DNA of 64,000 bases from Oxalobacteraceae bacterium (GCA_010024875.1 RGFZ01000003.1:20738-84737); one strand, 5' to 3'; numbered from the stretch's first letter, positions 38,376 through 47,860 are shown. Translations and numbers: made by a program. Notes: generated by a model not told the origin, from the sequence alone.

Positions 38376-38640
38376 CAGGGGGACGATAAGATCCATGCAG
38401 GTGACGGCAAAGACACGATGAGCTGCGGTCAAGGCGATGATCGTTTGTATGGCGGCGATGACAATGATTATTTTTTGGTGATGAGGGTAATGATTTACGA
38501 GAGACAGGCAACCGCATTGATGCGCTGAAGGTTGGTCATGGATCAGAGATCCTTACTGAATCCGAGCATGACAAGCTTGATCTGATCGCCTCGGGGCTCA
38601 GTAAACTCAATTCGTCATATCGATCTTTGCAGCGAGTGAC
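38376..38640 (+). pseudogene. remnant of an RTX (haemolysin-type calcium-binding) protein
   Basis: The gap 38143-38650 has no intact gene. One plus-strand frame reads GDDKIHAGDGKDTMSCGQ then GDDRLYGGDDNDY, the nonapeptide calcium-binding repeat GGxGxDxLx. Just after DNDY a run of six T (38471-38476) is one T short; adding it continues as FFGDEGNDLRETGNRIDALK and HDKLDLIASGLSKLN, a typical RTX tail. No start with a ribosome site and no secretion partner are visible, and the tail runs into azlD. It looks like a decayed gene end. The upstream part (38143-38375) shows nothing else I can identify. Confidence 0.7.
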
Positions 38641-38650
38641 CCGACTCACC

Positions 38651-38971
38651 TTAGGCCAGTTGCCGCAAAACCGTGAACACGATCATCCCAAACACCAACG
38701 TCGCCAGCACATGCCGTGTCCACAAAAAGAAGGCGATCGCGGCTACGCCGGCGATCAGCTTGATGTTCGTCCATGACAGCGACACGGCGCCGTCAGACAC
38801 CAGCAGATCTGGCGCAACGATGGCAGCCAGTGCGACAGCGGGTACATAACCCAGCGCATGCTGAAGCCACGCGGGCATGCGCGAGCCGGCGAGCAGAAAG
38901 AAAAAACCGCGCGTGAGAAACGTCGTCGCCGCCATCATGGCCATCAGCAGCAGATACTCGAAGGCGCTCAC
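38651..38971 (-). CDS. azlD: AzlD-type branched-chain amino acid transport protein
   Basis: A 106-residue membrane protein with about four hydrophobic segments (YLLLMAMMAATTFLTRGFFF near the start, ALAAIVAPDLLV in the middle). AzlD is the small partner of AzlC and the pair exports branched-chain amino acids or related compounds. It overlaps azlC by 4 bases (ATGA). The neighbouring ilvE gene, divergent at 39850, deals with the same amino acids. Confidence 0.88.
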   Translation of the reverse strand: MSAFEYLLLMAMMAATTFLTRGFFFLLAGSRMPAWLQHALGYVPAVALAAIVAPDLLVSDGAVSLSWTNIKLIAGVAAIAFFLWTRHVLATLVFGMIVFTVLRQLA

Positions 38972-39726
38972 GATACGTTGCTTTCCGTATCCGGTGAACT
39001 GGTTACCCGATCAGCCACGACCGCCGCCGCAATGCCACCGACGATGGCAACGACCAGACCCAGCTTGTACGGAACACCAACCGCCGCCACCGAAATCACA
39101 CACGCCACCACCACACCCATCAGTGTCGCCACATTCACGATCAGCGGTATCGTCATCCCCAGCAAGACCAAGGTGCCCGCAAAACCAATGCCCCAGTTGG
39201 TCGGTATCTGGCTTGCGAGCAGGATGCCGATCAGACTACCGATCTCCCACGCCCACCAGGTCGAGTACGCCAGACCTTTGAAGTACCCGAGCTTGCCCGC
39301 CGGCTTGCCCATGGTGTGCACTGGGAAGCGCTGGGGAAAGAAAGCCATTACCAGATCGGCGTTGAAGTATCCGTACCAAAGCCGTCGGGTCCAGTGCAGG
39401 TGTGCAAAATGAGGACCGACCACCGCGCTAAAGATCACGAAACGAAAATTCACCAATAACGTGGTGAGGACGATCACCCAGATCGGCGCGCCCGCGACGA
39501 TTAGCGGCAGCGCCGCCAACTGCGCCGACCCAGCGTAGACAATCACCGTCATGGCGATGGCCTGCCAGATCGACAAGCCCGACTGCACCAGCACCATGCC
39601 TGTGACTGCTCCCCACGCGAGCAGGCCGGGCATGGCCGGGGCGCAGGTGCGTATACCGTCTTTCAAGGCGGTTTTTTCACGGTCAGCCTGATCGGCCGGC
39701 AAGGGATTCATCGTTCGAAATGTCAC
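38968..39726 (-). CDS. azlC: AzlC-type branched-chain amino acid exporter subunit
   Basis: A 252-residue protein with about seven or eight membrane helices. GIRTCAPAMPGLLAWGAVTG, MTVIVYAGSAQLAALPLI and NFRFVIFSAVVGPHF are typical of AzlC. It forms an efflux system with AzlD. It is divergent from ilvE with 123 bases between, so a shared control is possible but no leucine-responsive site was recognised. Confidence 0.9.
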   Translation of the reverse strand: MTFRTMNPLPADQADREKTALKDGIRTCAPAMPGLLAWGAVTGMVLVQSGLSIWQAIAMTVIVYAGSAQLAALPLIVAGAPIWVIVLTTLLVNFRFVIFSAVVGPHFAHLHWTRRLWYGYFNADLVMAFFPQRFPVHTMGKPAGKLGYFKGLAYSTWWAWEIGSLIGILLASQIPTNWGIGFAGTLVLLGMTIPLIVNVATLMGVVVACVISVAAVGVPYKLGLVVAIVGGIAAAVVADRVTSSPDTESNVS

Positions 39727-39849
39727 ATCGGCGGCCGGGATAGAGCCGGTATTCTACTCAAGCCGCTACCAGCGCCATTTCTGACCTATCGGGAAACGGG
39801 CTGAATCCGCTAAAATCGCAGGTTTGAAATACTGACTGGAGAATCTGAC

Positions 39850-40770
39850 ATGTCCATGGCTGACCGCGACGGAAAAATCTGGAAAGACGGCCAACTGGTC
39901 GACTGGCGCGATGCCACTTTGCACATGCTTACTCACAGCCTGCACTACGGTATGGCGGTATTCGAGGGTATCCGTGCCTACAACACAGTCAATGGCACCG
40001 CGATTTTCCGCCTGAAGGAACATACACAGCGGCTGTACAACTCGGCCAAGATCTTCCAGATGAAGGTCCCGTTCGACATGGAGACCTTGATCGAAGCGCA
40101 GAAAGAGGTTGTGCGCGCGAACAAACTAGAAAGCTGCTACCTGCGCCCGCTGGTCTGGATCGGTTCCGAGAAAATGGGCGTATCCGCGCGCGGCAACACG
40201 ATTCATGTGGCGATCGCCGCATGGCCCTGGGGCGCGTATCTCGGCGAAGAAGGTCTGGCCAAGGGTATACGCGTGAAGACATCGTCCTACACCCGGCATC
40301 ACGTCAATGTGTCGATGGTGCGCGCAAAGGCCAGCGGTTATTACATCAATTCCATTCTCGCAAATCAGGAAGTGACCGCCGATGGCTATGACGAGGCGCT
40401 GCTGCTTGATACCGAAGGTTATGTATCGGAGGGCGCGGGCGAAAACGTGTTCATTATCAAGAATGGCCGTATCTACACCCCCGATCTCGCCAGCTGCCTC
40501 GATGGCATCACCCGTGATTCCGTCGTGACACTGGCGCGCGACATGGGTATCGAGGTGATCGAGAAACGGATCACGCGCGACGAAGTGTATTGCGCAGACG
40601 AAGCATTCTTCACGGGCACGGCAGCGGAAGTGACGCCGATCCGTGAGCTGGATGGCCGAACGATCGGTACCGGAAGCCGCGGCCCGGTCACTGAAAAGCT
40701 TCAATCGATGTTCTTTGATGTGGTCGGCGGCAAGGCGGAGAAGTATCGCCACTGGCTGACCAAGGTGTGA
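39850..40770 (+). CDS. ilvE: branched-chain amino acid aminotransferase
   Basis: A 306-residue class IV PLP aminotransferase. HSLHYGMAVFEGIRAYNT (about 35-52), SYTRHHVNVSMVRAKASGYY with the PLP lysine in the AKASG part, EALLLDTEGYVSEGAGENVF and FFTGTAAEVTPIRELD match IlvE. It transaminates Leu, Ile and Val with 2-oxoglutarate. A second in-frame ATG at 39856 is a possible start. The zinc-finger gene follows 28 bases on, an arrangement usual in Burkholderiales. Confidence 0.96.
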   Translation: MSMADRDGKIWKDGQLVDWRDATLHMLTHSLHYGMAVFEGIRAYNTVNGTAIFRLKEHTQRLYNSAKIFQMKVPFDMETLIEAQKEVVRANKLESCYLRPLVWIGSEKMGVSARGNTIHVAIAAWPWGAYLGEEGLAKGIRVKTSSYTRHHVNVSMVRAKASGYYINSILANQEVTADGYDEALLLDTEGYVSEGAGENVFIIKNGRIYTPDLASCLDGITRDSVVTLARDMGIEVIEKRITRDEVYCADEAFFTGTAAEVTPIRELDGRTIGTGSRGPVTEKLQSMFFDVVGGKAEKYRHWLTKV

Positions 40771-40798
40771 TGCGTCGAACTGACCGGAGCGCTGAATC

Positions 40799-40999
40799 AT
40801 GACCGAGCTGACACAGAGCACAACCGTCGAACTCGACAGCAAGGACCTGCCGGCTTATTGTCCCAACCCGGCCATGCCGATCTGGTCCTCGCATCCGCGC
40901 GTGTTCCTCGATTTTGCTGCGAATGGGCTCGCACGCTGCCCCTATTGCAGCACCACGTACCGGCTCAAGCCCGGCGCTGTCGCACATCACGGCCACTGA
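40799..40999 (+). CDS. small CHCC-type zinc-finger protein
   Basis: A 66-residue protein with ligands spaced as Cys-x(11)-His then CPYC (AYCPNPAMPIWSSHPRVF and ARCPYCSTTYRL), the zf-CHCC pattern. Homologues include small mitochondrial complex I subunits; the bacterial role is not well defined. It lies 28 bases after ilvE on the same strand. The next gene starts 50 bases later. Confidence 0.88.
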   Translation: MTELTQSTTVELDSKDLPAYCPNPAMPIWSSHPRVFLDFAANGLARCPYCSTTYRLKPGAVAHHGH

Positions 41000-41049
41000 T
41001 ACCGCTGACCGGAACCCCGGCGCTGCCCTCGTCCCGGACCTCGAACATC

Positions 41050-41490
41050 ATGCCCTCTGACCCAGCAAAACTACTAGCAAGCGCCGAAGACGTCGAGCAT
41101 GCGTTCTACGATGCGATCGCTCGCGCCGATCTCGATAGCCTGATGGCACTGTGGGCAGACGATGAAGAGATCATCTGCGTGCATCCCGGCGCGCCCAGAC
41201 TGCAAGGTCATACTGCGATCCGCGAATCCTGGGAGATGATCTTCGAGCGCGGCCCGGTGCATATTCGACCGCGCCATCTGCACGTGACGCACAACATGAC
41301 CTGCTCGGTGCATAACCTGATCGAAGAAGTAAAAACACCCGATGATCCAGACTGGCAGGAAGCACATATCCTCGCCACTAACGTCTACCTGAAAACGCCA
41401 CATGGCTGGCGCATCGTCATGCATCATGCCTCCATCGCACCGGGTAAACCGGCCGATGAGCCGGCCTCTTCCGCAGCGCTGCTGCACTGA
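41050..41490 (+). CDS. SnoaL/NTF2-like protein
   Basis: The ATG at 41050 (MPSDPAKLLASAEDVEHA) gives 146 residues; a longer in-frame frame overlaps the zinc-finger gene and is rejected. The cone-shaped NTF2 fold is suggested by AFYDAIARADLDSLMALWAD, IICVHPGAPRLQGHTAIRES and VYLKTPHGWRIVMHHAS. Such proteins bind small molecules or act as isomerases or hydrolases; nothing more can be said. Confidence 0.85.
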   Translation: MPSDPAKLLASAEDVEHAFYDAIARADLDSLMALWADDEEIICVHPGAPRLQGHTAIRESWEMIFERGPVHIRPRHLHVTHNMTCSVHNLIEEVKTPDDPDWQEAHILATNVYLKTPHGWRIVMHHASIAPGKPADEPASSAALLH

Positions 41491-41502
41491 GCGGGGACGC
41501 GG

Positions 41503-42495
41503 GTGAGCGACTATATCGCCCCTCGCTGGCTGCCCGGCGGCCATCTTCAGACCATTTACCCAGCCAAGTTCATTCGGCCTCCCGACCTCACGCTGAAGCG
41601 CGAACGCTGGGATACGCCGGACGGAGATTTCATCGATGTCGATTTTGTCGAAGGCCTGCCCGGCAAGCCGATGCTCGTGCTGTTCCATGGGCTCGAGGGC
41701 TCCTCGGACAGCCACTATGCGCGCTCGATTCTGAAACATATCGAGGGGCTGGGCTGGTCGGGCGCGGTGCCGCACTTCCGAGGCTGTTCAGGCGAGATCA
41801 ATCGAGCGCCCCGCTTCTATCATTCTGGCGACTCGGTTGAGGTGGACTGGATACTGCACAAGATGGCACTGCATCCGTTGTCGCGCAATGCGTCGAATTT
41901 TTTTGCGGCCGGCGTTTCACTTGGGGGCAACGCCTTGTTGCGCTGGTTGGGCGAGTATCCGGAAGATTCAGGCTTTGTCGAGGCTGCCTGCGCGATCTCG
42001 GCGCCGCTTGATCTCGCCGCCGGCGGCGCGGCGCTATCGCGCCGACTGAACATGGTGTACACGCGCGTGTTTCTGCAAACGCTCAAACCCAAGTGTCTGC
42101 GGAAGCTCGAGCAGTTTCCAGGCTTGTTCGACGCAGATCGGATGCTGGCCGCACGCGACCTATATGAGTTCGACAATGTTGTTACCGCACCGCTGCATGG
42201 CTACCGAGACACGAATGATTACTGGGAGCGCGCCAGCGCCAAGCAGGTGCTTTCGTCGATTACCGTGCCCACGCTAGTCCTCAATGCGCGCAATGATCCT
42301 TTTCTGCCCGCGCGCCATTTACCGCGCAGCGCAGCACGATCGGTAATACTCGAATATCCAGCGCAGGGTGGCCATGTGGGTTTCGCGGGCGGGCGGCCTC
42401 CGGGCGCGCTCAGCTGGCTGCCGCAGCGTATCGTGAAATTCTTGTCTGGCCAGGTCGCGCTGCGCGAGCACGATCATCTGGCGCTGACCGACTGA
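41503..42495 (+). CDS. YheT-family alpha/beta hydrolase
   Basis: A 330-residue hydrolase of the YheT (COG0429) type, from a GTG at 41503. PRWLPGGHLQTIYPA opens the protein; LVLFHGLEGSSDSHYARS and HFRGCSGEINR are oxyanion-side loops; the nucleophile is in FAAGVSLGGNALLRWLG near residue 143; the acid is in NARNDPFLPARH and the base in YPAQGGHVGF. Cytoplasmic esterase activity is likely; the natural substrate is unknown. It lies 12 bases after the NTF2-like gene. Confidence 0.9.
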   Translation: MSDYIAPRWLPGGHLQTIYPAKFIRPPDLTLKRERWDTPDGDFIDVDFVEGLPGKPMLVLFHGLEGSSDSHYARSILKHIEGLGWSGAVPHFRGCSGEINRAPRFYHSGDSVEVDWILHKMALHPLSRNASNFFAAGVSLGGNALLRWLGEYPEDSGFVEAACAISAPLDLAAGGAALSRRLNMVYTRVFLQTLKPKCLRKLEQFPGLFDADRMLAARDLYEFDNVVTAPLHGYRDTNDYWERASAKQVLSSITVPTLVLNARNDPFLPARHLPRSAARSVILEYPAQGGHVGFAGGRPPGALSWLPQRIVKFLSGQVALREHDHLALTD

Positions 42496-42508
42496 GAAAC
42501 GCCTTGCG

Positions 42509-43117
42509 ATGGATGAAGCGGTCAAACTTGCTATCGCCAAATGGCCTAACGTGCCCCACTGTTACGGTTGGCTCGCGCTTGACGCACGTGGGTCATTCCG
42601 TATGCGAGACGATGCTGCGCAGGCCGCGAACTTGACAGGTGATGTGATTCGTCATCCCGCACTGCTTGGTTTTATCTTCCGCAACTATGGCTGTGACGAT
42701 CGTGGTGCCTGGTTTTTCCAGAATGGTCCGCAGCGCGTCTATGTAGAGCTGGAGGCGACGCCCTTCATCGCGCGCACCGACCCCAAGCTGGGCTTCGTGA
42801 CGCACGATGGCGAGCCAATGGGCAAGATCAGCAAAACTTACTTGACCGGTGATGGCCGGCTGCTGCTTCAGTCCGACGACAAGATCGCGATGCTGGACGA
42901 TCGTGACCTCGCGGAGTGTCTGCCGCGCTTTACCCTCAATGGCATGCCTTGTGACGATGCCGCTCTGACGTTCTGGCTGGCATCATCCACATCATCGGAC
43001 AAGTTGCGGCTCTCGTTCAGCGATAACTCAGTGAATATCGAACGGATATCGTCAGAGCAATTGGAACAACGCTTCGGATTTGTTGCTCATCCAAGCCGGC
43101 TGAGCAAGAGCGCCTGA
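42509..43117 (+). CDS. protein of unknown function, Burkholderiales type
   Basis: A 202-residue soluble protein starting MDEAVKLAIAKWPNVPHCYG, with WLALDARGSFRMRDD, FIFRNYGCDDRGAWFFQNG and YVELEATPFIARTD. It looks like a conserved betaproteobacterial family (possibly DUF2946, though I am not certain of the number). There is no signal peptide, membrane segment or catalytic motif. It lies 13 bases after the YheT gene and is probably co-transcribed with it. Confidence 0.8.
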   Translation: MDEAVKLAIAKWPNVPHCYGWLALDARGSFRMRDDAAQAANLTGDVIRHPALLGFIFRNYGCDDRGAWFFQNGPQRVYVELEATPFIARTDPKLGFVTHDGEPMGKISKTYLTGDGRLLLQSDDKIAMLDDRDLAECLPRFTLNGMPCDDAALTFWLASSTSSDKLRLSFSDNSVNIERISSEQLEQRFGFVAHPSRLSKSA

Positions 43118-43139
43118 AGAGGTGTCTTCTTAAGCGACA

Positions 43140-44681
43140 TCAGCGTTTTTTTGATTTCTCCATCATCTCGCGCCAGCTCATTTGCAGCTCTCTCTCGCGC
43201 GCATCAATCATCGCCTGATCATAAAACGATGCGTCAGATGCGCCGCGCGCCAGCCTCAGCTGCTCCAATGCGGAGGGCAACGCGCCGGTCAGCGAGTAAT
43301 ACTCAGCCAGCGTCATGTGCTGCAACGCGATCTTCCCCTGCTCGGCATAAGCGCGCGCGAGCGCTCGCTGCACGCGCGCATCCTGCCGGTAGAGCTGCGC
43401 CTGATCACGCAGAAAAACCGTCGCCTCGTCTTTCTTGCCAGCGACGAGCAATGCGTCCGCGTACTGCATCGCCAGTGCTCGCGAGAGCGGAAACTGCATC
43501 CGCGACTCTTTGGCCAGCGCCAGCGCTTGCTGCGGCTCGCTGGCGAGCGCCTGTTCGACAGAAAAGCTGGCCAGTGTCTGCGACGCAGGAAGCGCCGGAG
43601 CGCGAGCAGCCTCGGCCCGGATCTCCGCCATCATTGACTTCGCTCGAGGCAGGTCGCGCTGGCGCTGCGCGATCATTGCCAAACCATATTTGGCAGCTAG
43701 CACTTGCGCACGCGTACCCTGCCTCGACTGCTCATCGAAAAATTGCGCAGCATCGCGCCAACCTTGCGGCGTATCGTCCTGCAGTACGCGCAAGCGCGAG
43801 CGGATGAGTGCAAAATCCAGACTGTCCACGTGCTGCTTGTAAGGCAGATTGCGTATGCGGGCTTCGATATCCGCCATCCGCTCACCCGTCATCGGGTGGG
43901 TGCGCAGGTAAGAAGGCAAATTGTCGGAGCGATTGCGGCTGGCATTTTGCAATCGGCCAAAAAAACTCACCATGCCGTTCAGCTCGAATCCCGTGTTGCG
44001 CAGTATCTGCAAGCCCACGCGGTCCGCTTCACGCTCAGCATCGCGACCAAAGCTCAACTGCCGCTGCGCAGCCAGCCCAGTACCGCCCATCATTGCCGCT
44101 GCAGAGAGATCCGGGCTGCTGCGCATCGCCAGCGCCGCCAGCAGCAGCCCCGCCATCGGCAGTAGCGAATCCTGTCGCTGGTTGCCTATCATGCGCGCGA
44201 TATGTCGCTGCGACACGTGACCGATTTCGTGCGCCATCACCGAGGCCAACTCGGATTCGGATTGCGCCGCGAGTACCAGACCGGTATGCGCGCCAATAAA
44301 TCCGCCGGGCAAAGCAAATGCATTCAGCGAAGGATCACGAACCGCGAAGAAAAAGAAATCATAGCCGGCGTCGCCACGTGCCTCCGGACTGGATCCCAGC
44401 AGCGAGCCGCCCAGAAGATTCAGATAGTCGAGTACGGCGAGATCATCGACGTAATCCGGGTCGCGCCGGATATTGTTCATGACCTGTTCGCCGATCCGAC
44501 GCTCCATCAGCGGCGACAGCTCTTCGCCATCAGTTCCGCCGAGGTTGGGCAAGTTTTGCGCCTGCAGTCCGCCCGGTGCGATCATTGCGGGTGATGCGAA
44601 AGCGAGCACAAGCGCCGTCAGCACGCGCTTTGCGCGCGCTGAAAAGCGAGTGCTGCTGGCGGACCGGGAAACAGGTTTCAT
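43140..44681 (-). CDS. M48 family metalloprotease with TPR domain, BepA-like
   Basis: The ATG at 44681 (MKPVSRSASSTRFSARAK) gives 513 residues; an 11-codon longer start is possible. A signal peptide of about 40 residues is followed by the M48 protease domain with the zinc motif MAHEIGHVSQRH near residue 150 and the third ligand in GRDAEREADRVGL. The C-terminal half is TPR-like (about 300-480). BepA-type proteases act in the periplasm in outer-membrane protein quality control. It is divergent from moaC with 63 bases between. Confidence 0.9.
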   Translation of the reverse strand: MKPVSRSASSTRFSARAKRVLTALVLAFASPAMIAPGGLQAQNLPNLGGTDGEELSPLMERRIGEQVMNNIRRDPDYVDDLAVLDYLNLLGGSLLGSSPEARGDAGYDFFFFAVRDPSLNAFALPGGFIGAHTGLVLAAQSESELASVMAHEIGHVSQRHIARMIGNQRQDSLLPMAGLLLAALAMRSSPDLSAAAMMGGTGLAAQRQLSFGRDAEREADRVGLQILRNTGFELNGMVSFFGRLQNASRNRSDNLPSYLRTHPMTGERMADIEARIRNLPYKQHVDSLDFALIRSRLRVLQDDTPQGWRDAAQFFDEQSRQGTRAQVLAAKYGLAMIAQRQRDLPRAKSMMAEIRAEAARAPALPASQTLASFSVEQALASEPQQALALAKESRMQFPLSRALAMQYADALLVAGKKDEATVFLRDQAQLYRQDARVQRALARAYAEQGKIALQHMTLAEYYSLTGALPSALEQLRLARGASDASFYDQAMIDARERELQMSWREMMEKSKKR

Positions 44682-44744
44682 GATGCTATGATACCTGTAA
44701 GCCCTCGCCCGCATGTGGCGATTACCTCCTGAAATATCCCTGTC

Positions 44745-45260
44745 ATGAGCTCAGAAAAAAACATCTCCCCGTCCGTCAACCATGGTGGCCTGACCCACTT
44801 TGACGACGGCGGTCGGGCACACATGGTCGATGTGGGCAGCAAAGCGGAAACCCATCGGATCGCGATCGCCAGCGGACTCATACGCATGAAGCCGCAAACC
44901 TTGGCAGTCATTACCTCCGGCACGGCAAAAAAAGGCGATGTTCTTGGTATCGCCCGCATTGCCGCCATCATGGGGGCCAAGCGCACCGCTGACCTGATAC
45001 CGTTATGCCATCCGCTGGCACTGACCCGAGTGGCTGTCGAATTCACCATTAATGATGCTGATGCCAGCGTGATGTGCAATGCACAGGTCGAAACCTATGG
45101 AAAGACCGGCGTGGAGATGGAAGCGCTGACTGCCGTGCAGATTGGTCTGCTGACCATCTACGATATGTGCAAGGCAATCGACCGTGGCATGGTGATCAGT
45201 GATGTGCGGGTGATGGAAAAACTGGGCGGCAAATCGGGACACTGGAAGACAGAAGAATAA
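44745..45260 (+). CDS. moaC: cyclic pyranopterin monophosphate synthase
   Basis: A 171-residue Moa[21 protein letters not shown] (about 17-36), [36 protein letters not shown] and the catalytic-lysine region [20 protein letters not shown] are all present. With MoaA it makes cPMP, the first intermediate of molybdenum cofactor. No other moa gene is in the window. Confidence 0.97.
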   Translation: MSSEKNISPSVNHGGLTHFDDGGRAHMVDVGSKAETHRIAIASGLIRMKPQTLAVITSGTAKKGDVLGIARIAAIMGAKRTADLIPLCHPLALTRVAVEFTINDADASVMCNAQVETYGKTGVEMEALTAVQIGLLTIYDMCKAIDRGMVISDVRVMEKLGGKSGHWKTEE

Positions 45261-45390
45261 TCCCCCGCTCCGGAAACCAAGTGATCGACATTGCCTCTCA
45301 ACATGGCCGGATAGGTCGGCAGAGCAAGCTGCTCAGAACTCTCGATGAGTGAACAAATCACGATCTTGCCTGAGTTTTCATCAGTCCGTA

Positions 45391-47361
45391 TTATCTTGCT
45401 CCGCGTGGATATTCATGGAATGTTGCGCGCAAGGCCCCGCTTCGGAAATCCACAGAAGCCGACTGGTAGTAGGTGATAGCCTCCTCCAGTAGTTTTTCAT
45501 CAATGGCAGAAGGCATGGATTCCAGAGTCTCGGGATCGACATCGAATGCCTGCACGCGGCGCTTGGGAAGCAATACGGTGAGTTTGTTGTTTTTCAGATA
45601 GCCCAGCTCTTGGTAATTGCTGATGAATGCCCGCTCAGACCAAGGACCATCAGTGAACACCGAACGTCCATAGAACAGGCGGCTTCCCGGGCGTCCCAAA
45701 GCATCGATCAAGCTGGGCGCGAGATCAATCTGGCTGATCATTGCCGCAAACACACCCGGCTTCAGGTTACCCGGAGAGTAAAGAACCAAGGGTATTCGGT
45801 AATTCCTGACCGGCAGCTTCGTCTTGCCAGCGACCGATGCGCAATGATCGGCCACGAACACGAACAGTGTATCTGCGAACCAAGGGCGAGTTTTTGCGTC
45901 TCGAATAAACTTGCCAATCGCATAGTCGGTGTATTTCACGGCCCCCTCTCGCCCGCCGGGAGAAGGTATGTCGATACGGCCATCAGGATAGGTGTAGGGA
46001 CGGTGATTACTAGTGGTCATTACATGGGCAAAGAAGGGCCGTGACGCTTTTTCGCGCCGGTCGATACTGTCTATCACAGCATTGAACAACACCTCATCTG
46101 CCACGCCCCAGACATTCTCGAACACAATGCGATCGGACGGAATGTCAGTGCGATCGATTACTCGGTAGTCATTAGCACCGAAATAGGCGTTCATGTTGTC
46201 GAAATATCCGTAACCGCCATAAAAAAAGAACGTATCAACCTCCTGATGAGCGAGAACCTCGCCCAAGGTCGTCAGATGCTCATTGGCAGGTCGACGAACA
46301 ATCGCCTGACCAGGAACCGGTGGGGTACCAAGTGAGAGCGCCTCCAGCCCGCGCACGGTGCGTGTACCCGTCGCATACACCTGCTCGAACAAAAGCCCTT
46401 CCTTGGACAGCGCATCCAATTGCGGGGTAAGTCCTTTAGTCCCGCCATAACTGCCAACAAAGGACGCAGATAAGCTCTCGATGGACACTAGGACAATGTT
46501 TTTAGGCAAACGGGTAAAGTGCGAGGACAGCATCCTTGACGGACGATTTCCATGAATCTCAAGGTTCACGGGCCGGAGCGCTGCCGTGACTGGTCTGGAA
46601 ACATCTAGCCCGGCGAGCGTTTTTTGTAGCAGCTCGTCGGGCAATGTGCGGTAGAACTTCAGATAATCAAGCTCATTGCGACGAGCAGCCGCTGCCAGCG
46701 TAAACAGACCATTGCCTGACAACTCGTCTGCGTAGGCACTGACTTTTCCATCCATCTGCTCGACGTTGGCGACGGCAAGAAGGATTGCGGGCATGGCCAC
46801 GGCCACCGCGGCCAGCCCAAGCCGCTCTCGCCAGTGCAGAAAAATGACAGATCCCACGCGCAGCCATTGGTGCAGGAACCGAACCAGCAAAAGCGCGAGC
46901 AAGGCTATAGCCGTCAGAATCCAACCTACCGGATATGACTCCCTGATATTTCTAATCACCTCGCTGGTGTAGAGCAAGTAATCGAGTGCGATGAAATTCA
47001 GACGGGTAGAGAACTCGATCCAGAAAGTGAATTCTGAGACCGCACCAAACAACAATACGAACAGAGAGGCAAACAGCCAGACATTCCTGAGCTTCTGGTG
47101 CCATGCAGAAGACCGCCAACGGTTCGGTAGAAGTGCTTCATACAGCAGAACGGGCGCAACCAGCGTCACCGATACCACGAGGTCAAACCACAGGCCCTTG
47201 AGCAGCACCAGCGGCCACGAGGATACCGGCACCAGATCGGTGCCGGTGTAAACCAGCAGCGCCACACGAAGCAGCGCGTACAACATCAACAAAAAAACCA
47301 GCAGGCTGATCGGAAGCGATCGGAGCACTACGGCCGCGCGAGCGACTTGCAGAAATTTCAT
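45391..47361 (-). CDS. LTA synthase-family membrane sulfatase / phosphoglycerol transferase
   Basis: The ATG at 47361 (MKFLQVARAAVVLRSLPI) gives 656 residues; a frame 38 codons longer has no support. About five membrane helices lie in the first 230 residues; the extracytoplasmic alkaline-phosphatase-like domain follows (about 300-600), with NIVLVSIESLSASFVGSYGG, the nucleophile Thr in YATGTRTVRGLEAL and metal ligands in FVFVADHCASVAGK and HVMTTSNHRPY. Family members transfer phosphoglycerol or phosphoethanolamine to surface polymers. In a Gram-negative cell the acceptor could be a periplasmic glucan or LPS; this is inferred. Confidence 0.87.
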   Translation of the reverse strand: MKFLQVARAAVVLRSLPISLLVFLLMLYALLRVALLVYTGTDLVPVSSWPLVLLKGLWFDLVVSVTLVAPVLLYEALLPNRWRSSAWHQKLRNVWLFASLFVLLFGAVSEFTFWIEFSTRLNFIALDYLLYTSEVIRNIRESYPVGWILTAIALLALLLVRFLHQWLRVGSVIFLHWRERLGLAAVAVAMPAILLAVANVEQMDGKVSAYADELSGNGLFTLAAAARRNELDYLKFYRTLPDELLQKTLAGLDVSRPVTAALRPVNLEIHGNRPSRMLSSHFTRLPKNIVLVSIESLSASFVGSYGGTKGLTPQLDALSKEGLLFEQVYATGTRTVRGLEALSLGTPPVPGQAIVRRPANEHLTTLGEVLAHQEVDTFFFYGGYGYFDNMNAYFGANDYRVIDRTDIPSDRIVFENVWGVADEVLFNAVIDSIDRREKASRPFFAHVMTTSNHRPYTYPDGRIDIPSPGGREGAVKYTDYAIGKFIRDAKTRPWFADTLFVFVADHCASVAGKTKLPVRNYRIPLVLYSPGNLKPGVFAAMISQIDLAPSLIDALGRPGSRLFYGRSVFTDGPWSERAFISNYQELGYLKNNKLTVLLPKRRVQAFDVDPETLESMPSAIDEKLLEEAITYYQSASVDFRSGALRATFHEYPRGAR

Positions 47362-47486
47362 GGCAGTGGCCCTGCTTCTTAGAATACTCGCTATTGTCGC
47401 CGGAATACTCCGCAAAGGCCATTCATGATCAAGCGTCTTGCATCGATGTTTGCCACTTAAAGCAGGTCCAGCCAATTATCCAGCCA

Positions 47487-47756
47487 TCACGCTAGCGGTG
47501 CACTCACCGAGAAGCGGCTGAAAAAACGTCGCTGGTCGCCCATCATGCGTCTGAGTTCACGAATCGGTATTCCGGTCGTCTCATGCACCTGCAGCAGGAT
47601 TTCACTACTGATCGCCAGACGACGATGCCAGATTTTGCTGATGACTGAGGGCGATATTCCCACCGCTCTGGCGAGCGCAGATCGGGAATGTGTGCCGAGA
47701 ACACGCATCAGACCGTCAATAAAAAGCTCGGGGGTGTACTGGGAATGGGTATTCAC
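47487..47756 (-). CDS. small helix-turn-helix (XRE-like) regulator
   Basis: A GTG at 47756 with GGAGG 5 bases before it is the best start (89 residues, MNTHSQYTPELFIDGLMR); a TTG six codons upstream would put that ribosome site inside the gene. The helix-turn-helix is at about 27-60: RSALARAVGISPSVISKIWH, then a supporting helix EILLQVHETTGIPIRELRRM. No ligand domain follows. A perfect inverted repeat lies about 105-145 bases upstream (47861-47901), a likely operator. It is read toward the LTA-synthase-like gene, 125 bases away. Confidence 0.82.
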   Translation of the reverse strand: MNTHSQYTPELFIDGLMRVLGTHSRSALARAVGISPSVISKIWHRRLAISSEILLQVHETTGIPIRELRRMMGDQRRFFSRFSVSAPLA

Positions 47757-47860
47757 TGCATCCTCCTCGGTCAAAAACTAACCTGAGTAGTGTGAGGCTG
47801 AGTGACAAATGATAAAAGCAGATGAAAGCTGAACAGAAGCTCGAAAAAATCGAAAACTTT

